From: Sternotherus odoratus
Taxonomy: Eukaryota; Chordata; Testudines; Kinosternidae
DNA length: 64,000 bases
Direction of reading: 5' to 3'
NCBI GenBank assembly: GCA_032164245.1
Contig: JAVMKO010000007.1
Span: 4,736,371-4,800,370, forward strand
Shown here: one piece after another, positions 32,936 through 44,769 of the stretch
Position numbering within the stretch: position 1 is the stretch's first letter
Layout of the letters: each line of letters opens with the position of its first letter
The notes under the pieces: generated by a model
Seen by the model: the letters and a program-made list of their open reading frames with translations, nothing else
What the model was told of the DNA's origin: nothing
Databases searched by the model: none
Position numbers and translations under genes: made by a program

Positions 32936-33885
32936 GGCCCTGCTGGGAGATGACGGTGTCTGCCAAGTGAGACTGGCCAGACTTCTGCACTAGTCCCAGG
33001 TGGCTTAGCTCCAGGCGGGACCCCATAGGTGGTGGGAAGCAGAGATTGCCCAGAGCCGGCGGTGCTCTGGGGTCCAGCCAGGGGGTTGAGAGGAGCAGAG
33101 GGCGAGGCCAGGGAGTGGAGCCGGCCAGGGCCCCTTCTGAGCATGGGCCACTGGCACCATTGTTAACCTGGCGCTGTCGACAGATGCAATATCAGGTCCC
33201 AGCTGGCCCTTCACAGCCTCTCTTGTATTTGCATGCCGTGTTTTGCAAGTAGGGAACCACGTAAAGAGATTAGATTGCGCGAACATTTGTTATTTCGCTA
33301 CCTGTGCTATTAGGAACACCTGAGGTTACTGACAATGGACGCGTTCTACTTAAGGCATTCCGGCAAGATCTCAGAGAACCTTTCCCTATGGAGATCTGTG
33401 GGGTGGGGAACCATCTCCTGGGGAAGGCGACGGAAACTCTATCACATGAGCCATTTAAAATGGTCTCCCTCCTAATAAAGGCTGCCAGGTATCAGGATTT
33501 CAGACCCAGATGATTGCTTGGGAGAGGAAATCAGGTGTTACATGTTTGAAAAAGGGAAGTTCTGACCACATTGCCAGGATCTCTTAAAGGACCAGACTGA
33601 CCATACAAATGCAGGGGTTATATGAACTCTCCGTGCCTTGTAGAGAGCCAGAGACCACAGTGGAAAGCATGGGATAGCACTCAGGAAACATGGAATTGGT
33701 GAGACAGACCGTGTGAGGATTAGAAACCTCATCTTCAGCACACATCAAATCTCCAACAGCAATGCAGAAATTCACCCCCCCCCCAGCCTGACTTCCATTT
33801 GCACAAAGGCATCTTTACATGCTATGGTAGTGTGAGGAGATCTTATTTATCCCTGTCTTTAAAGGCCCCTTTAGCCTGCCATAGC
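32936..33885. other. No recognisable gene or repeat
   Basis: Short frames without domains. A poly-C run lies at about 33776-33784. Confidence 0.3.
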
Positions 33886-33888
33886 TAT

Positions 33889-33972
33889 GAATCATAGAAG
33901 ATCAGGGTTGGAAGGGACCTCAGGAGTTCGAGTCTAACCCCCTGCTCAACGCAGGACCAATCCCCACGCAAA
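33889..33972 (-). mobile_element. CR1 3' tail fragment
   Basis: 'aatcatagaagatcagggtt', 'ggaagggacctcaggagttc' and 'ccccctgctcaacgcaggac' read as the reverse complement of the CR1 3' end. The same tail is at 44097-44178 on + and 62343 on -. Only the last ~80 bp are present. Confidence 0.85.
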
Positions 33973-34555
33973 GGGGCCCTTTTGAAAGCAACAAGGTGAT
34001 TCTGTGAGTTGAGTCTTCAAGGGAAAATGTCCTGAGTTCCTGTCCCAAGGTCACTAACATCACTGGGCCCTTCTTCAGCGCTGATTACAGAGGGACTGGG
34101 GACGGTCTGCATGGGGATCAGTGAGTCGCAGCTGGATCCAAAGACTGTCTTCGTCTTAGAAGCAGACCAAGGCAGTGAAACAAAGAGGATGGACTTTCTG
34201 TGGATTCAAAGGCGTGCTCGGAACTCCCTCAAAGAGAAGGGATTTTCATCTCTCTTCTGATCCTAGACAGCCAATGCAAGACAGGCAGAGCAGTGACCTT
34301 CCCTGAAGCAAGCCAAACGCCTTGCTGGCCTGTAACAGACACTGTAAAAGTGCTAGGGATGCGCCTTTTGAAATCAGATGCCTTTGGACCAGCCCTCCTC
34401 ATGAAAGCAGTGAGCAGGGGTGAGAACGGACAATAGTGCCAAAAAGAGAAGCAGCTTTACAAACCCCCCACCTAAAGCAACTGCTTCTGTTAACGCCAAG
34501 TGAGCATGGCCAGAAAATAAACAGTTAATCTGTGTGAAGGGGAAATTGTTCTGAG
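33973..34555. other. No recognisable gene or repeat
   Basis: No domain-bearing frame or named repeat. Confidence 0.3.
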
Positions 34556-34690
34556 TAGTCTGACCAGACAGCACATGTGAAAAATCAGGATGTGGGTGGA
34601 GGGGTAGGGGGTGGGTAATAGGAGCCTCTATAAGAAAAAGACCCCAAATCGGGACTGGCCCTGTAAAAATCAGTACATCTGGTCACCCTA
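34556..34690. mobile_element. hAT-type MITE, second copy
   Basis: Sister of 5948-6069: 'tgaccagacagcacatgtga', 'aaaaatcaggatg', 'ataagaaaaagaccccaaat' and the end 'tctggtcaccct'. The flanks 'gttctgag' (34548-34555) and 'gttctaag' (34691-34698) are an 8-bp duplication with one later change. The left end has lost the GGG of the terminus. Confidence 0.85.
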
Positions 34691-34944
34691 GTTCTAAGGC
34701 ACAAAAAGTGGAGACCTGTGGGAAATGGGGTTTCATATGTCTGGATGTGGCTAGGAATGGAGATGCACGCAATGGATGAAATTCACAACCATGCCAAACA
34801 GAATCAGGCCAGTCAAGAGCAATCCAGCATGTTTGAAGCCTCACTAAGCAATGACTGGAAAAAGATTCATTTTAGTCAATGTGCAGGGCTATGAGCATCA
34901 GCCGTTCCAGGGCTATTGATGGACTCGTTGATGTTTCATTAGGT

Positions 34945-35012
34945 TTTACAACCAGGAGGAACCGTTATGATCTGAATTCCTGTATCACACAGGCCAGAGA
35001 TTGTAGAGAAAA
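34945..35012 (-). mobile_element. CR1-like 3' tail fragment
   Basis: 'aaccgttatgatctgaattc' and 'cctgtatcacacaggccaga' match the order of the tail at 36578 and 14305. Diverged and short. Confidence 0.45.
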
Positions 35013-36002
35013 GTGGTGTCCTCCACACAGCATATGGCGTGTGCCAGATTTTGTTGGCAGGGTGTTCTGGTAGTACCAGTACTTGTCCATTCAGGACTAC
35101 AGTCCTGTTCCTCTCACCAATTCCTGCATCCGGTCCCATAACTCTATAAATGTCTAATGTACATGTGAATGTTTGTGCTTTGAAAATGATTTTGTGCGTA
35201 TTATGAAAGCACACCATTCTCTTCCAACTAACAAATACAAGGGCAATTATTCTGTCTGTTTTAATCCAGAAATGGAATCATTTTATCACTTTCCAGCAGC
35301 AAGACGATTTCACAACAGACAAATTCAGTCCGTGTAGATTCCCTGCTTTTCTATTATCTGTAATGCATCATGTATCACTGACTAGGCTCGGTGTCTAACA
35401 GGCAGTTACAATGTCATTCTCAGGGGGAAAAGGCACATCAGCATTGCTGGGTGAGATCTAGGGTGAGCTTAGCAGCCATGAACAAACATTTGTTCCTTTC
35501 AGTCCATTTAAAATTCCTTCATCTCGGAAGGGCTTTTAGGAAAGGAGTATGAACGTTACATTTGTCTATAAATAGAAGGTGGGATTTTCAAAATAACTCT
35601 GTGTTGACCTAACTCTTTGACTGATCTCGGGAGTAAAGTAAAATCTATTTCAATGACAGCAGATTTAGGCAAGTGCGCAGTTGCTTGTGCTCTCTAAGGT
35701 GACGAATGGCCAGCCTCAGACAATGCAATTCTCTGCTTGCTCCCAGAGAAAGTACCCTGGAGACAGCAACAGGGCATGAGTCGTCACTCTGCTCCCTCAG
35801 CAATCTGCCTCAAGCTGGGCCTGGGGTAGCCACTCACTTTGTGTTGCTGTGAGTGGGCGTACAAGGAGCCTCTCTGTGAATTGGGCCTCTGCTGTCTCCC
35901 ACACCCACCTATGGCTGGATGCAAAATTGCCCCTTCTCTTCAAACTTCTAAGGAAGCACCATGTTAACTATGGGTGGCATTTTCACAGCCCCCAAGTGAA
36001 AT
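35013..36002. other. No recognisable gene or repeat
   Basis: A fragment at 35578-35660 ('gattttcaaaataactctg') may be another piece of the palindromic repeat of 404-500. Otherwise nothing recognised. Confidence 0.3.
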
Positions 36003-36196
36003 AGGAGAGAGAACTCAGTGGTTTGAGCATTGGTCTGCTAAACCCAGGGTTGTGAGCTCCATCCTTGAGGGAGCCATTTAGGGATTAAGGGCAAAAATCT
36101 GTTGGATGATTTAGTTGGGGATTGGCCCTGCTTTGAGCAGGGGGTTGGACTAGATACTTCCCGAGGTCCCTTCCAACTCTTGTAATCTATGATCAC
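36003..36196 (+). repeat. tRNA-derived SINE with CR1-like tail
   Basis: Complete copy of the cryptodiran turtle-type SINE. The tRNA-related head has an A-box-like 'agaactcagtgg' (36010-36021) and a B-box-like 'ggttgtgagctc' (36048-36059). It continues with 'gctaaacccagggtt' and 'ccttgagggagccatttagg'. The tail 'gagcagggggttggactaga' and 'ggtcccttccaactct' is shared with CR1, consistent with CR1 machinery mobilising it. Other copies: 39067-39247, and 46684-46758 with 47549-47665. Confidence 0.93.
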
Positions 36197-36231
36197 TTGT
36201 CTCCAAAGAAATCAATTGGGGGGGAAAGGGG

Positions 36232-36325
36232 CTTTCAAAAGGGCCTAAGCAAGTTTCGCACCCATTAACTTTCAAAGGGATTTATGCTCCTGTGTCATGC
36301 AAGAGCTTTTGAAAATCTCACACTA
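36232..36325. repeat. Palindromic MITE-like repeat
   Basis: 'gctttcaaaagggcctaagc' at the left faces 'gagcttttgaaaatctcaca' at the right, around 'cccattaactttcaaaggg'. Same family theme as 404-500. Confidence 0.55.
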
Positions 36326-36577
36326 ATGGGAGCTAAAAAGGAAACAAACAATGTTAGCAACAACGTGTTTGGAAAATACACTCCATTCTCTCTGCTCCTC
36401 TCTAGACCCTCTCAGAAGTGTGAGAAGGAGACGACCTTTTAGGCCAGGGCCCTGTCCATGCAGCATTGCTCCTGCCAGTCTGTTTCTCTAATGCTTTGTT
36501 CATTTTAACTTTAACAACTCATGTAATGGGGCTACGTTATTCCCCAGTTCCACAGACCTCATTGCTGGGAAATATAA

Positions 36578-36805
36578 TCTAAGGTCACCATTGTGATCTG
36601 CTCGTCTGACCTCCTGTATCAGGCAGGCCCCAGGAACTCCCTGAATCGATTCCCGTTTGCACCTAGAGCCGCTCTAGAAAAACAACATCCCATCTCAATT
36701 TTAAAATGGTCAGTGACCGAGAACCCACCACAAGCCTTGGTAAGTTGTTGCACTGGAAATGTTCCCCAAGACTCTTCTTAAAGATCCACCCTTTATCCAA
36801 ACGGG
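36578..36805 (-). mobile_element. CR1-like LINE 3' end
   Basis: Reverse complement of a CR1-type 3' region: 'aggtcaccattgtgatctgc', 'gacctcctgtatcaggcagg', 'ccaccacaagccttggtaag' and 'ttgttgcactgg' in order. No intact coding frame. Longer than the related copies at 14305 and 34945. Confidence 0.7.
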
Positions 36806-37875
36806 CCATTGTAGCTACATAGCGAGGCGATTGTTGACTTCCCACGGTGGCATTCCTGTTGTGCTGTAACCTGCTGCCCTGACCACAAACCTCCCCCACT
36901 TCTCATCACTCACCTGAATGCTGCACCAGCTGACGTGCCAGAGGGACAGACCCAACACGAGTTCCTTCTCCCACATGCGGAGGACAAGCGGATTAGCTCC
37001 TCCTTCCAGGCCAGCTGCCTGTGCAGCCCTCGTAGCTTTCCCCAGCAACCTGCCTCTCCCAGTTTTTCCTCTTCCCTGGCACTACTCACTCCTATCCACA
37101 GCCTCCCAGCTCCTGCTTGGTTGCTCGCCCACCCACCCTCACCTCAAGTCCTGAACATGGAGGGAAAAAAATAATCAGGTAAAACAGGGTTAATTTCACC
37201 CTACTGTTTCTAGCAATGTCCTGTCTAGCGCCCCTCATGCAAAGTGCATCCCAAAACACTCTCTGTAGCTGAGGGGTACATGCCTGAATGTGGTGCAAGT
37301 TGCATCAGACCGTAGTGTAGAGATGCTGCCTGATGAATAAATTAAAGCCCTTAGACAGATCCCGGAGGGAATGGGGGTGGGAATTGAGAGGTACTGAATA
37401 GGTCAGGGAAAGAAGGGATATTGTCAACTTTTTTAAAAAACCAGGAGAACAAGGCAGTGAAACAAAGATGGTCCCTGACCCAGGATGTGGGAAGAGCGGG
37501 TTCTCATTCTGGCAGTGCTGATGGGAGGGAAGAGAACAGGAGACGTGCAATGCTAGAGACTGGGCAGGGGAGGACGGAGAGAGGGAGCCGTTCTGAGAAG
37601 CAGCAGCATGACGCTGGATCCTGCCGTCGGGGAGGCGTTGGAGGAATGGTTTGAGATGCAGTCACACTTCAGGCAAGGAAGAAGCTGGTTAAGAGTCTTC
37701 TGTGCATGCTACACTCTGGAAAACCGGGTTTTAGGGAGGTGTCAATGATGGGATGAAAGGAACGATGGAACGGCTATATGAGGCCATACCACTTGTCCAT
37801 CTAGACCCATGTCTCCTCTCCAGCAGTGGCCAGTGCCAGATGCTTCACAGAAAGGTGCAAGAAGCTCAGTCTTGG
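36806..37875. other. No recognisable gene or repeat
   Basis: Several short frames on both strands, none with a domain. Confidence 0.3.
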
Positions 37876-37958
37876 GGATGGGTCCTGCCTTCAGCAGGGG
37901 GTTGGACTAGATGACCTCCCAAGATCCCTTCCAACACTGCTAGTCTATGATCCTATTA
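37876..37958 (+). repeat. SINE/CR1 tail fragment
   Basis: 'gatgggtcctgccttcagca', 'gggggttggactagatgacc' and 'cccttccaacactgctagtc' are the shared SINE/CR1 tail. The tRNA-related head is absent. Confidence 0.8.
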
Positions 37959-37978
37959 TGGAACAATCTGCCTGCTGG

Positions 37979-38072
37979 CAAAGTTTCTACCTAACCCTAT
38001 TCACCCACAAAAGCTTATGCGTTAATACATCTGTTAGTCTATAAGATGCCACAGGACTCTGTCACTTTTACC
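37979..38072 (+). mobile_element. PLE tail fragment
   Basis: 'cacccacaaaagcttatgcg', 'ctgttagtctataagatgcc' and 'acaggactctgtcac' in the order of the other PLE tails. The copy begins inside the stem of the conserved hairpin rather than upstream of it. Confidence 0.8.
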
Positions 38073-39059
38073 TAACCCTAGGCACTTCATGGTTGCCTAA
38101 TGTCTGGAGCATCACATTATAACCTCATGGGTAGAGCCTCAGCTGATCTAAGTTGTCAGAGTTCCATTGACTTTAATAGTGCTATGACAATGTACACCAG
38201 CTGAGGACGTGCCCCTAAATCTTTATTCCATCTATGTAACTGTGGATGCTCTAATGCATAGAGGGCTGTGATTTTCTACATAGTATAGGGGGATTTAGAC
38301 ACATCTCCCATTAAAAATTAGTGCAGGGTGTGTCTAGAAGCCCCAGAGGTCTTTGAAAACTCGAGTAAACAACTACCTATTTTATCTGGAATCCTGCTAA
38401 GCAACTGATTTGAATGCTGGCTTGTGCCAATGAGCTCCACAGGGTAATTAAGTGTTGCTTGCAAATAGTTCTTCATATTTAAATTTGTTGCTTTGCACTT
38501 TCATTGGATATCCTCCTTTTCTAGTATTGAGGGAGACGGCAAGCAGCATTTCCTGGGTGAAGTTGTTTAACCGTGTTCATGATTTGATATCTCTATATTA
38601 TCTCCTTTCTTATATATAATATATAAAAAAATAATGTTCTTAATGTTCTCCTCTCTAAACAACCATAATAGTTTCAAACTCTCCCCACATGGGAGTCCTT
38701 CCATGCCCCTCACTATTGTATATATGAATTGTAATAGACTCCAGAGAAATGAAAGGGCAAACAAGCATTTCAGCAGAGTATAGCTGAGGCAATGGAGCAG
38801 GTGGGTGTGAAGAGAGGCAGATTTGCAGGAGAAGAAAGTTCAGGGATAAGGATGATGCCAAAGTTCCCAACAGCCAAAGGCTCGAGAGTCTTACAAAGGA
38901 CCATTATATGAACCATTCAGAGGGGAGAAATCACATAACAAAAGTATGTTGATGAAGAACAAATCAACATTCCTTCAAATTCTGTGCCTTTAATGCATTG
39001 ACAACCACTTTGCTTGTAGTATGAGAAGAAAGCAGGGCACAGCACCATATGCAACTGAT
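38073..39059. other. Mostly unrecognised
   Basis: 38150-38215 holds 'gacaatgtacaccagctgag', a piece of the reptile palindromic repeat. An AT-rich simple stretch lies at about 38604-38632. No gene found. Confidence 0.3.
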
Positions 39060-39066
39060 CTACTTA

Positions 39067-39247
39067 TCATAGAATATCAGGGTTGGAAGGGACCTCAGGA
39101 GATCATCTAAACTGTCTGCTCAAAGCAGGGCCAAGCCTCAACTAAATCATCCATTAGATTTTTGTCTTATATCAGACCCCTTAAAGATTGAACTCACAAC
39201 CCTAGGTTTAGCGGGCCAATGCTCAAACCACTGAGTTATCACTCCCC
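39067..39247 (-). repeat. tRNA-derived SINE with CR1-like tail
   Basis: Complete copy in reverse orientation: tail 'tcatagaatatcagggttgg' at the left and the tRNA-like head with 'gcccgctaaacctagggttg' (read on minus) at the right. A 7-bp flank 'ctactta' occurs at 39060-39066 and 39248-39254, a plausible target duplication. Confidence 0.9.
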
Positions 39248-39254
39248 CTACTTA

Positions 39255-41064
39255 ATGTTATGAACCCCTGAATCTTCAATTAGTTCCACTGTCTAGTGTC
39301 CCACCACACTGCAGAAGGTTGAGGCCCACTGTAGTAGAAGAAGGAGACCCACAAGGACTTTTTGTGAAGTCCAGCAGTGGCATCACTCCTGGGCCACTCC
39401 CCTCCATTTTCTTGTTTCCACTCACTTCAGATCCTTCTTGGTTGTTCCTGTACCCCCCTTGGTTATTAGTATACAGAATAGAAATATTGTCTTTAAACCT
39501 TTCCTCCTAAGTCAGCTCCTCGTTGTTGCTCCTTCTGACTTGGACACCAGCCTTCTGACATGGAGATCAAAGAGTATTCCATGGAGGATTCCAAGGCTCT
39601 GGAGCCAGTACTTCAGCAGGTGTAAATGGGAAAAGCCCCCTTGAAGTCCAGTTTACACCAGCTGGGGATCGGGCCCATTCTGTCATATTTTTTGATTCAG
39701 ATTCATTTTACCCCCTATTAGCAAGAGAGCTTTATTTTCTTATTAAATAAAGAAACTTGAAATCTTTCAAAAGTGAGACAGAATTACATGGTGCTTAGCT
39801 GTAGAATAAAATCAGCAGGTGGATTTTAAAAAAGGCCATTTAAAGCCTACAAGAAGATTAACTGAACTCCTTTAGGCTTTCAAAAAAATAAATTATTCAT
39901 CTCCCCATAGCTCAATTCATCCAGAGATAAGCCCTGGAAAAGCACATTGGGGGAGAAACCCCCCCTCCTATACGGGTATGCAAATAGCCTGAGCAAGAAG
40001 CATGAGAGAGCAAGAGGGTGAACACACACTTACAAGTGTGTTTGTGTATGAAGACATAATTGCAGAGCACGACTAATGAAACCATTTAGCAAGGGTCAAG
40101 GAAGTGGAAACAAATGCTTAACCTCTCGTTTTTGTTACTAGAAAAATAGCACGTCAGCTAAGCCCAGTGCATCGCCAGTGCACGAGATTCCCGTCTGCCT
40201 GCTGGATAACATGCAGGCCCCGCGGTGTCCAGTTTACACCAGTGACGGTGTTTTGTAGTGACATTGTTCTGTTCTTATGAATAATCAGCATTCAGCATCA
40301 CTCGGACTGCAGCCTAAGGTGCAGCTAGAGATCTGGAGTGGAAAGAAAGCATTTCTACAGCTCGAACGAGCTTCCCAGCGCCTGGTTTCCTTTGGCCATA
40401 TCCTCAGCGGGTATAAATTGAAGGAGCTTGACTATGACTTTGATTGCCAGCGCTGTGACTGACTGTAGTGCTTTCACCGAGGCAAGGAGAAGGGGATGCT
40501 TAGAGAAGGTGGGAATGTTTCACCATTTCAGGGGGGGAAAGGTCAATGACATTTTTGAAAACTTCCCCCCCAGATTTTTAATGAGCTGTAAAGAGGTGAG
40601 GGTGGGGACAGTGTGACAAAGCATAGATGAACTGGGGGAAATAGCAGGAGGGAAGCGGGGACTGAGGGGAAAAGGGGTGAAGAGGGAAAAGGAGCCATTT
40701 CCTACAATTGCAATAGTCCGTCTCCGCAGCGTGACCAGGGATTGCACAGGGCATCTCTCCAAGGAGTAAAGGCATTCAGAAGAAAATGCCTATCACTATA
40801 CCACTATCTGCAGTGCTGGGAAACTCGAATCTGCAGCAGACCATTGGTCCAATCCCTCTAGTAGCCTGTCTCTGGACATTGTCAGTGTTTAATTCTTCAG
40901 AGAGAGGACAGAGCCCTCAGTCGATTTTGCCAATACCATATGATGCGTCTTCCTGACTCCGGAAATGATCAATGACAGGCGGCAGGATCAGGTTACTACC
41001 TTAGCTTGCCTGGACTGCAGGTGCAGCTTGTAGTTATAAAGCCTTCTTCTGTCAGCAGAGTCGC
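39255..41064. other. Mostly unrecognised
   Basis: 39615-39675 ('gcaggtgtaaatgggaaaag', 'cagtttacaccagctgggga') is a palindromic repeat fragment. The other frames (about 80 codons or fewer) have no domain. Confidence 0.3.
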
Positions 41065-41165
41065 TGCATCTACACTGGGTTTTTTTCCCAGCGTAGCTCC
41101 CTGGAGCGTGTGGCTTTTTCACACCCTGATTTACACAGCTCTGCTGTCAAAACTTCACAGCATGG
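41065..41165. repeat. Likely MITE fragment
   Basis: 'catctacactgggttttttt' at the left, then 'ttttcacaccctgatttaca' and 'gctgtcaaaacttcacag'. The 'tctacact' end and mirrored 'cacaccctga' core resemble the MITEs at 15384 and 50707. Low confidence. Confidence 0.35.
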
Positions 41166-41608
41166 ACCCGGCCTCTATGGCCGTAGGATCAGGCCCATTA
41201 ACGACAGTCAGAAAAGCAGGGATGACTCAATTTTCATCATACCCTTAATTCTGAAACCACTGGCAAATCCCCTGAAGCTGTTCACATTTCCAGAGTAAAC
41301 CTTGGAGGCTCATGGTTGATTTGTTAAGATATTTCATCATCTCAATTGTCTTACTGTTTCCTTGTGTTGCTCCCATCAGATTGTAGCATCCACCCATTCT
41401 CTCTCGTGATAAATGTAGGTTATAAGGTTTTTTGAAGCAGGGACCATATTTGTCTTACAAGTGTGTACAGCCCGTACAGAACAAGATCTCTGATCCCTGC
41501 CTGGGGCCCCCAGGCGCTACGGCAAGCCACACAATCAATAACGGTTATTGGGTTGTGATTTTCAACAACACAAGTCCCAGGTGAAAGCCAGTAAGACTTG
41601 CACTGCTA
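41166..41608. other. No recognisable gene or repeat
   Basis: Nothing identified. Confidence 0.3.
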
Positions 41609-41815
41609 AGTCACTAGGCCTGGATTTCTAAAGGCATTCAGGCCTTGCTGGGCTCAGCGTCATGACACATAATGGATTTAGGATCCTAAATCTCATTGAC
41701 AGCCAATGGGGTTTAGCTTAAGAGTGCTTAAATCCCATTCAAAAATGAGATTTAGGGGGTGCAATGTGACGTGCAGCAAGGCCTAAATGCCTTTAAAAAC
41801 CGGGGCCTAATGACT
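41609..41815. repeat. MITE-like element with 42-bp terminal inverted repeats
   Basis: The left terminus 41609-41650 and right terminus 41774-41815 are inverted copies over 42 bp with six mismatches; both contain 'aggccttgctg' at the inner edge. The middle has opposed 'ggatttaggatcctaaatc' and 'aaatgagatttaggg' segments, so most of the ~207 bp can self-pair. No target duplication was identified and it cannot encode a transposase. Confidence 0.75.
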
Positions 41816-42304
41816 GAGAAGCAGAAGTCCCACCGCTTTCAACAGGATGTACACTTCTGGCTCTGAAGCCTAGGGAGGTTAGGCAGGCGTCAGACCCTGA
41901 GCATCCACCTGACCCTTTTTAGCCCTGTTGAGTGAGCCCAAGTCTGTGGATATAGGCTGTGAGACGCACTGCTGCAGGATGCTGCTCGCTGTGTAGGCGC
42001 ACCCGCCGGGGCTGTTGAAAAGGATCCTCACAGGTTCCACGTCAGCCGGTACAAAAGGGCTCCCCATTCACAGTGCTAGAGTTAAGTTTGCCTCGATGTT
42101 CGCCACAAACCCCGCTTTTTAGAGATTTGTAACTCTGGGATTAGTGCCGAAGGCTGAAAACGGGCACCTGCATTTGCAGCAAGATCATTTGTTTCTGCAA
42201 AATGTTACAAGCCGGCTATTTTACAGGATACAAGTGCTAAAGTAATTTTAAAAAATCCCCCCTTCCTTTAAATCAAAAATTGTTTCTGAGGAATGAGGAG
42301 ACAG
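41816..42304. other. No recognisable gene or repeat
   Basis: Short frames only. Confidence 0.3.
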
Positions 42305-42309
42305 CAAGC

Positions 42310-42405
42310 ATTGGTCCAGATCCCACAGTGGTGTAAACTGACAATTCTCTGGGCATCAGTGGAGCTATGTTGATTTACACCTGCTGAAGATTTGGCCCAT
42401 AAAGT
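42310..42405. repeat. Palindrome-derived dispersed repeat
   Basis: 'agatcccacagtggtgtaaa' and 'gttgatttacacctgctgaa' are opposed modules of the reptile 'gtgtaaa...tttacac' repeat. A further piece lies at 42605-42700. Confidence 0.5.
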
Positions 42406-42604
42406 ACAGGAGGCATTTATTTCAAGCACTGATGCTAATTGGCAGAGAGCCGTGCAAGGAAGCTTGCTATAATGCTGTTCATGCTGTACCTGTACTGTGG
42501 CTATATATAGGACTGCAATTTCCAGGGCTGTCAGCAAGGAAGCTTTCAGCACCAACACAGTCACTAAAAAAAGGGCGCTAATTATAGCAAGAAATAGCGA
42601 GCAT

Positions 42605-42700
42605 GATTCTATTCTCAAACTGGTGTAAATCAGGAGTCACTTCACTGAAGTGTGTGGCACGACACAGGGGTGTAAAATCCGATGTGAGATCGGGCCCAGT
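42605..42700. repeat. Palindrome-derived dispersed repeat
   Basis: 'aaactggtgtaaatcaggag', 'acttcactgaagtgtg' and 'ggtgtaaaatccgatgtgag'. Related to 7871, 12640 and 42310. Confidence 0.5.
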
Positions 42701-43884
42701 GTTTCTGCTAGTTGGTGCCAATGGCATTATTTTTGCCTGGTAAACAGTTTCTTCAAGCAAAATGAGGTAGGGAAATATTTACCAGCATGCAAAAATACAC
42801 TAAAAGTGTACAGTCTACGGATTTATTCCTGCAACCCTAACACATGTGAGTAGTTCTCAATTATGCATCATACCCTACTGCCCTCAATACATTTAAATAA
42901 ATCTAAATACACACTGTACCTGCGTGAGGAGAGTTTTCTCCTTGCAGGACAGTCTTTGACAGCTGGACTAATGGCGTTGTTAGTGATGCTAACCACACAT
43001 TTAGCAAAGAGTTGACTGGGAAAAGTTTTTTCCAAACAGAGGGGTCTAGACTCGGCTGGGTCTTGCACATCCTCCCCAGTAAGCATCATGTAACCCGTCC
43101 CAGTCCTTCTGCTGCCGTGAAAGAGCCTCCCACCACAGCAGACCCAGCGCTAGGGGAGCAATTGCCTAAAGGGGCAGGGAAGGGTGGGAGCAGAGGAGGC
43201 CACAACCCATCCTCTCTGCACTGGCCTGTAGAGGGGAACTCATGCACCATGGGGATTCATCTGATCACTGCTGCTTATCTGTTCAAACTGTTCTGCTTAT
43301 CTGCTCAAACTGTTCAAACTGCAAAACCAGTTTGCAGTTGCAAAACTGCAAAAACTTTAGTTACATGTCTTCCAGTTGCCTTAATGAATATCTTGCTTAA
43401 AATGTGAGAGGTTTCCTTGAAGAAATCGGTGAGAAGTGTTTTACTTTCAAGAACCAATACCTAGTTGGAAACATATGTTGTTTGCTTAATACATACAGCT
43501 GCTGTTATAAGCATTTTGACTGTAAAGTTGTTATTTTTGTTAGAGCTTTTCATAGTTAGTCTGCTGGCAATTACCTTCCAGCCAGGTCCAATCTGTTCAA
43601 GACAGTTCTAGGACTTATTCTTAAAGAAAATCATAAGAGTTAAGGCAAGGTGCTGAAAACAAATATTGAATTGCTGTAATGCACTGGATTTAGTTTCAAA
43701 TCAGAAGGTCTCTGATTTATAAGAAAGCAGCAGACCTTCTTTCTAGTTCAAACACAGCATTGTATCCCTATCGGTCTGACAACCCTGTTTTTTAAAAAAT
43801 GAAGTCAGTTTTGAAGGCAAATCACTTACTATCACAATGAAAATATGTTATTGCTGTGAAAATGGAAAAAGACACATGGATCTA
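42701..43884. other. Mostly unrecognised, small tandem duplication
   Basis: 43272-43315 is a 22-bp unit repeated twice ('tgcttatctgttcaaactgt' type) followed by 'gcaaaaccagtttgcagttg', a small palindrome. No coding feature supported. Confidence 0.35.
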
Positions 43885-44180
43885 GACTGCTCTCAGTGGT
43901 ACCAGATGACAGAACAAGGAGTAATGGTCTTAAGTTGCAGTGGGGGAGGTTTAGGTTGGATATTAGGAAAAACTATTTCACTACGAGGGTGGTGAAGCCC
44001 TGGAATGGGTTACCTAGGGAGGTGGTGGAATCTCCATCCTTACAGGTTTTTAAGGTCAGGCTTGACAAAGCCCTGGCTGGGATGATTTAGTTGGGTGTGG
44101 GTCCTGCTTTGAGCAGGGGGTTGGACTAGATACCTCCTGAGGTCCCTTCCCACCCTGATATTCTATGATTCTATGAAACA
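43885..44180 (+). mobile_element. CR1 LINE 3' end, 5'-truncated
   Basis: Encodes the CR1 ORF2 C-terminus: [20 protein letters not shown], then [16 protein letters not shown], closely matching 62411-62662. The 3' untranslated tail follows ('gagcagggggttggactaga') and ends in the 8-bp CR1 terminal repeat 'attctatg' at about 44159-44174. The 3' end is intact and the 5' part missing. Confidence 0.95.
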
Positions 44181-44449
44181 TTGGGTAAAATTGCAACATT
44201 TTATCTTAGGTGCATTTATGGACATTTATTTTTCCATGTTACAAGTTGGTTTTTTCAACACAACACAAACATCTGCTAAATTGTGCTCCTGGCCAGATTC
44301 ACGGATTCTAGTTCAACGTTGTGCTAATGTTGGGGTTTTTGTAAGGAACGTTCACAATTTAAAGCTGTATAGTTTTGTACAACTCCCATTGAGGCTGTGT
44401 GCCCTGAAGGAACTCATGGAAAATTCTGGTGGTTCTCCAACTTATTTTA

Positions 44450-44720
44450 TGAGAGGCCCATTCCTTGTGTCTGTATCCATTTACATCACAAAGAAGGGGC
44501 CTCCTGTGGAGATCACCCATCTGTGCACTGCCACAACAGCGCAGGTCAGCTGAGGTATTCATACTAACGTTTCCTGGAGTAGAAAGTCCAGGGCAAGGAG
44601 GAGAGGTGGCACAAGGCCTTCTGCTCTGGAATTCACTTCTGTTGGTTGGAGAGAACCCAAGCTGCCTATTGTCAGTGGCCATTGCAAGGCCCACGGCCTT
44701 TCCTCAAGCTTGTGTTTCAC
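44450..44720 (+). pseudogene. Possible ancient LINE 3' end
   Basis: Shares 'caggtcagctgaggt' with the 8570-8915 LINE relic. It also has an 'aLeF' patch where 'lWNsLP' would be. Too diverged to classify. Confidence 0.25.
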
Positions 44721-44727
44721 AGGGGCT

Positions 44728-44750
44728 CGTGTGTGTGTGTGTGTGCGCGC
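44728..44750. repeat. (GT)n/(GC)n microsatellite
   Basis: GT run ending in GCGCGC. Simple repeat. Confidence 0.85.
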
Positions 44751-44769
44751 TAGAGAGCTGGCTCTAGCC

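Noticed and set aside
32716..33144. 142-codon minus frame
   Set aside because: Overlaps a C-rich low-complexity tract with opposed frames on the other strand; no domain or splice context.
36003..36100. tRNA gene
   Set aside because: A- and B-box-like segments are present but belong to a SINE with a CR1-like tail; there is no complete cloverleaf.
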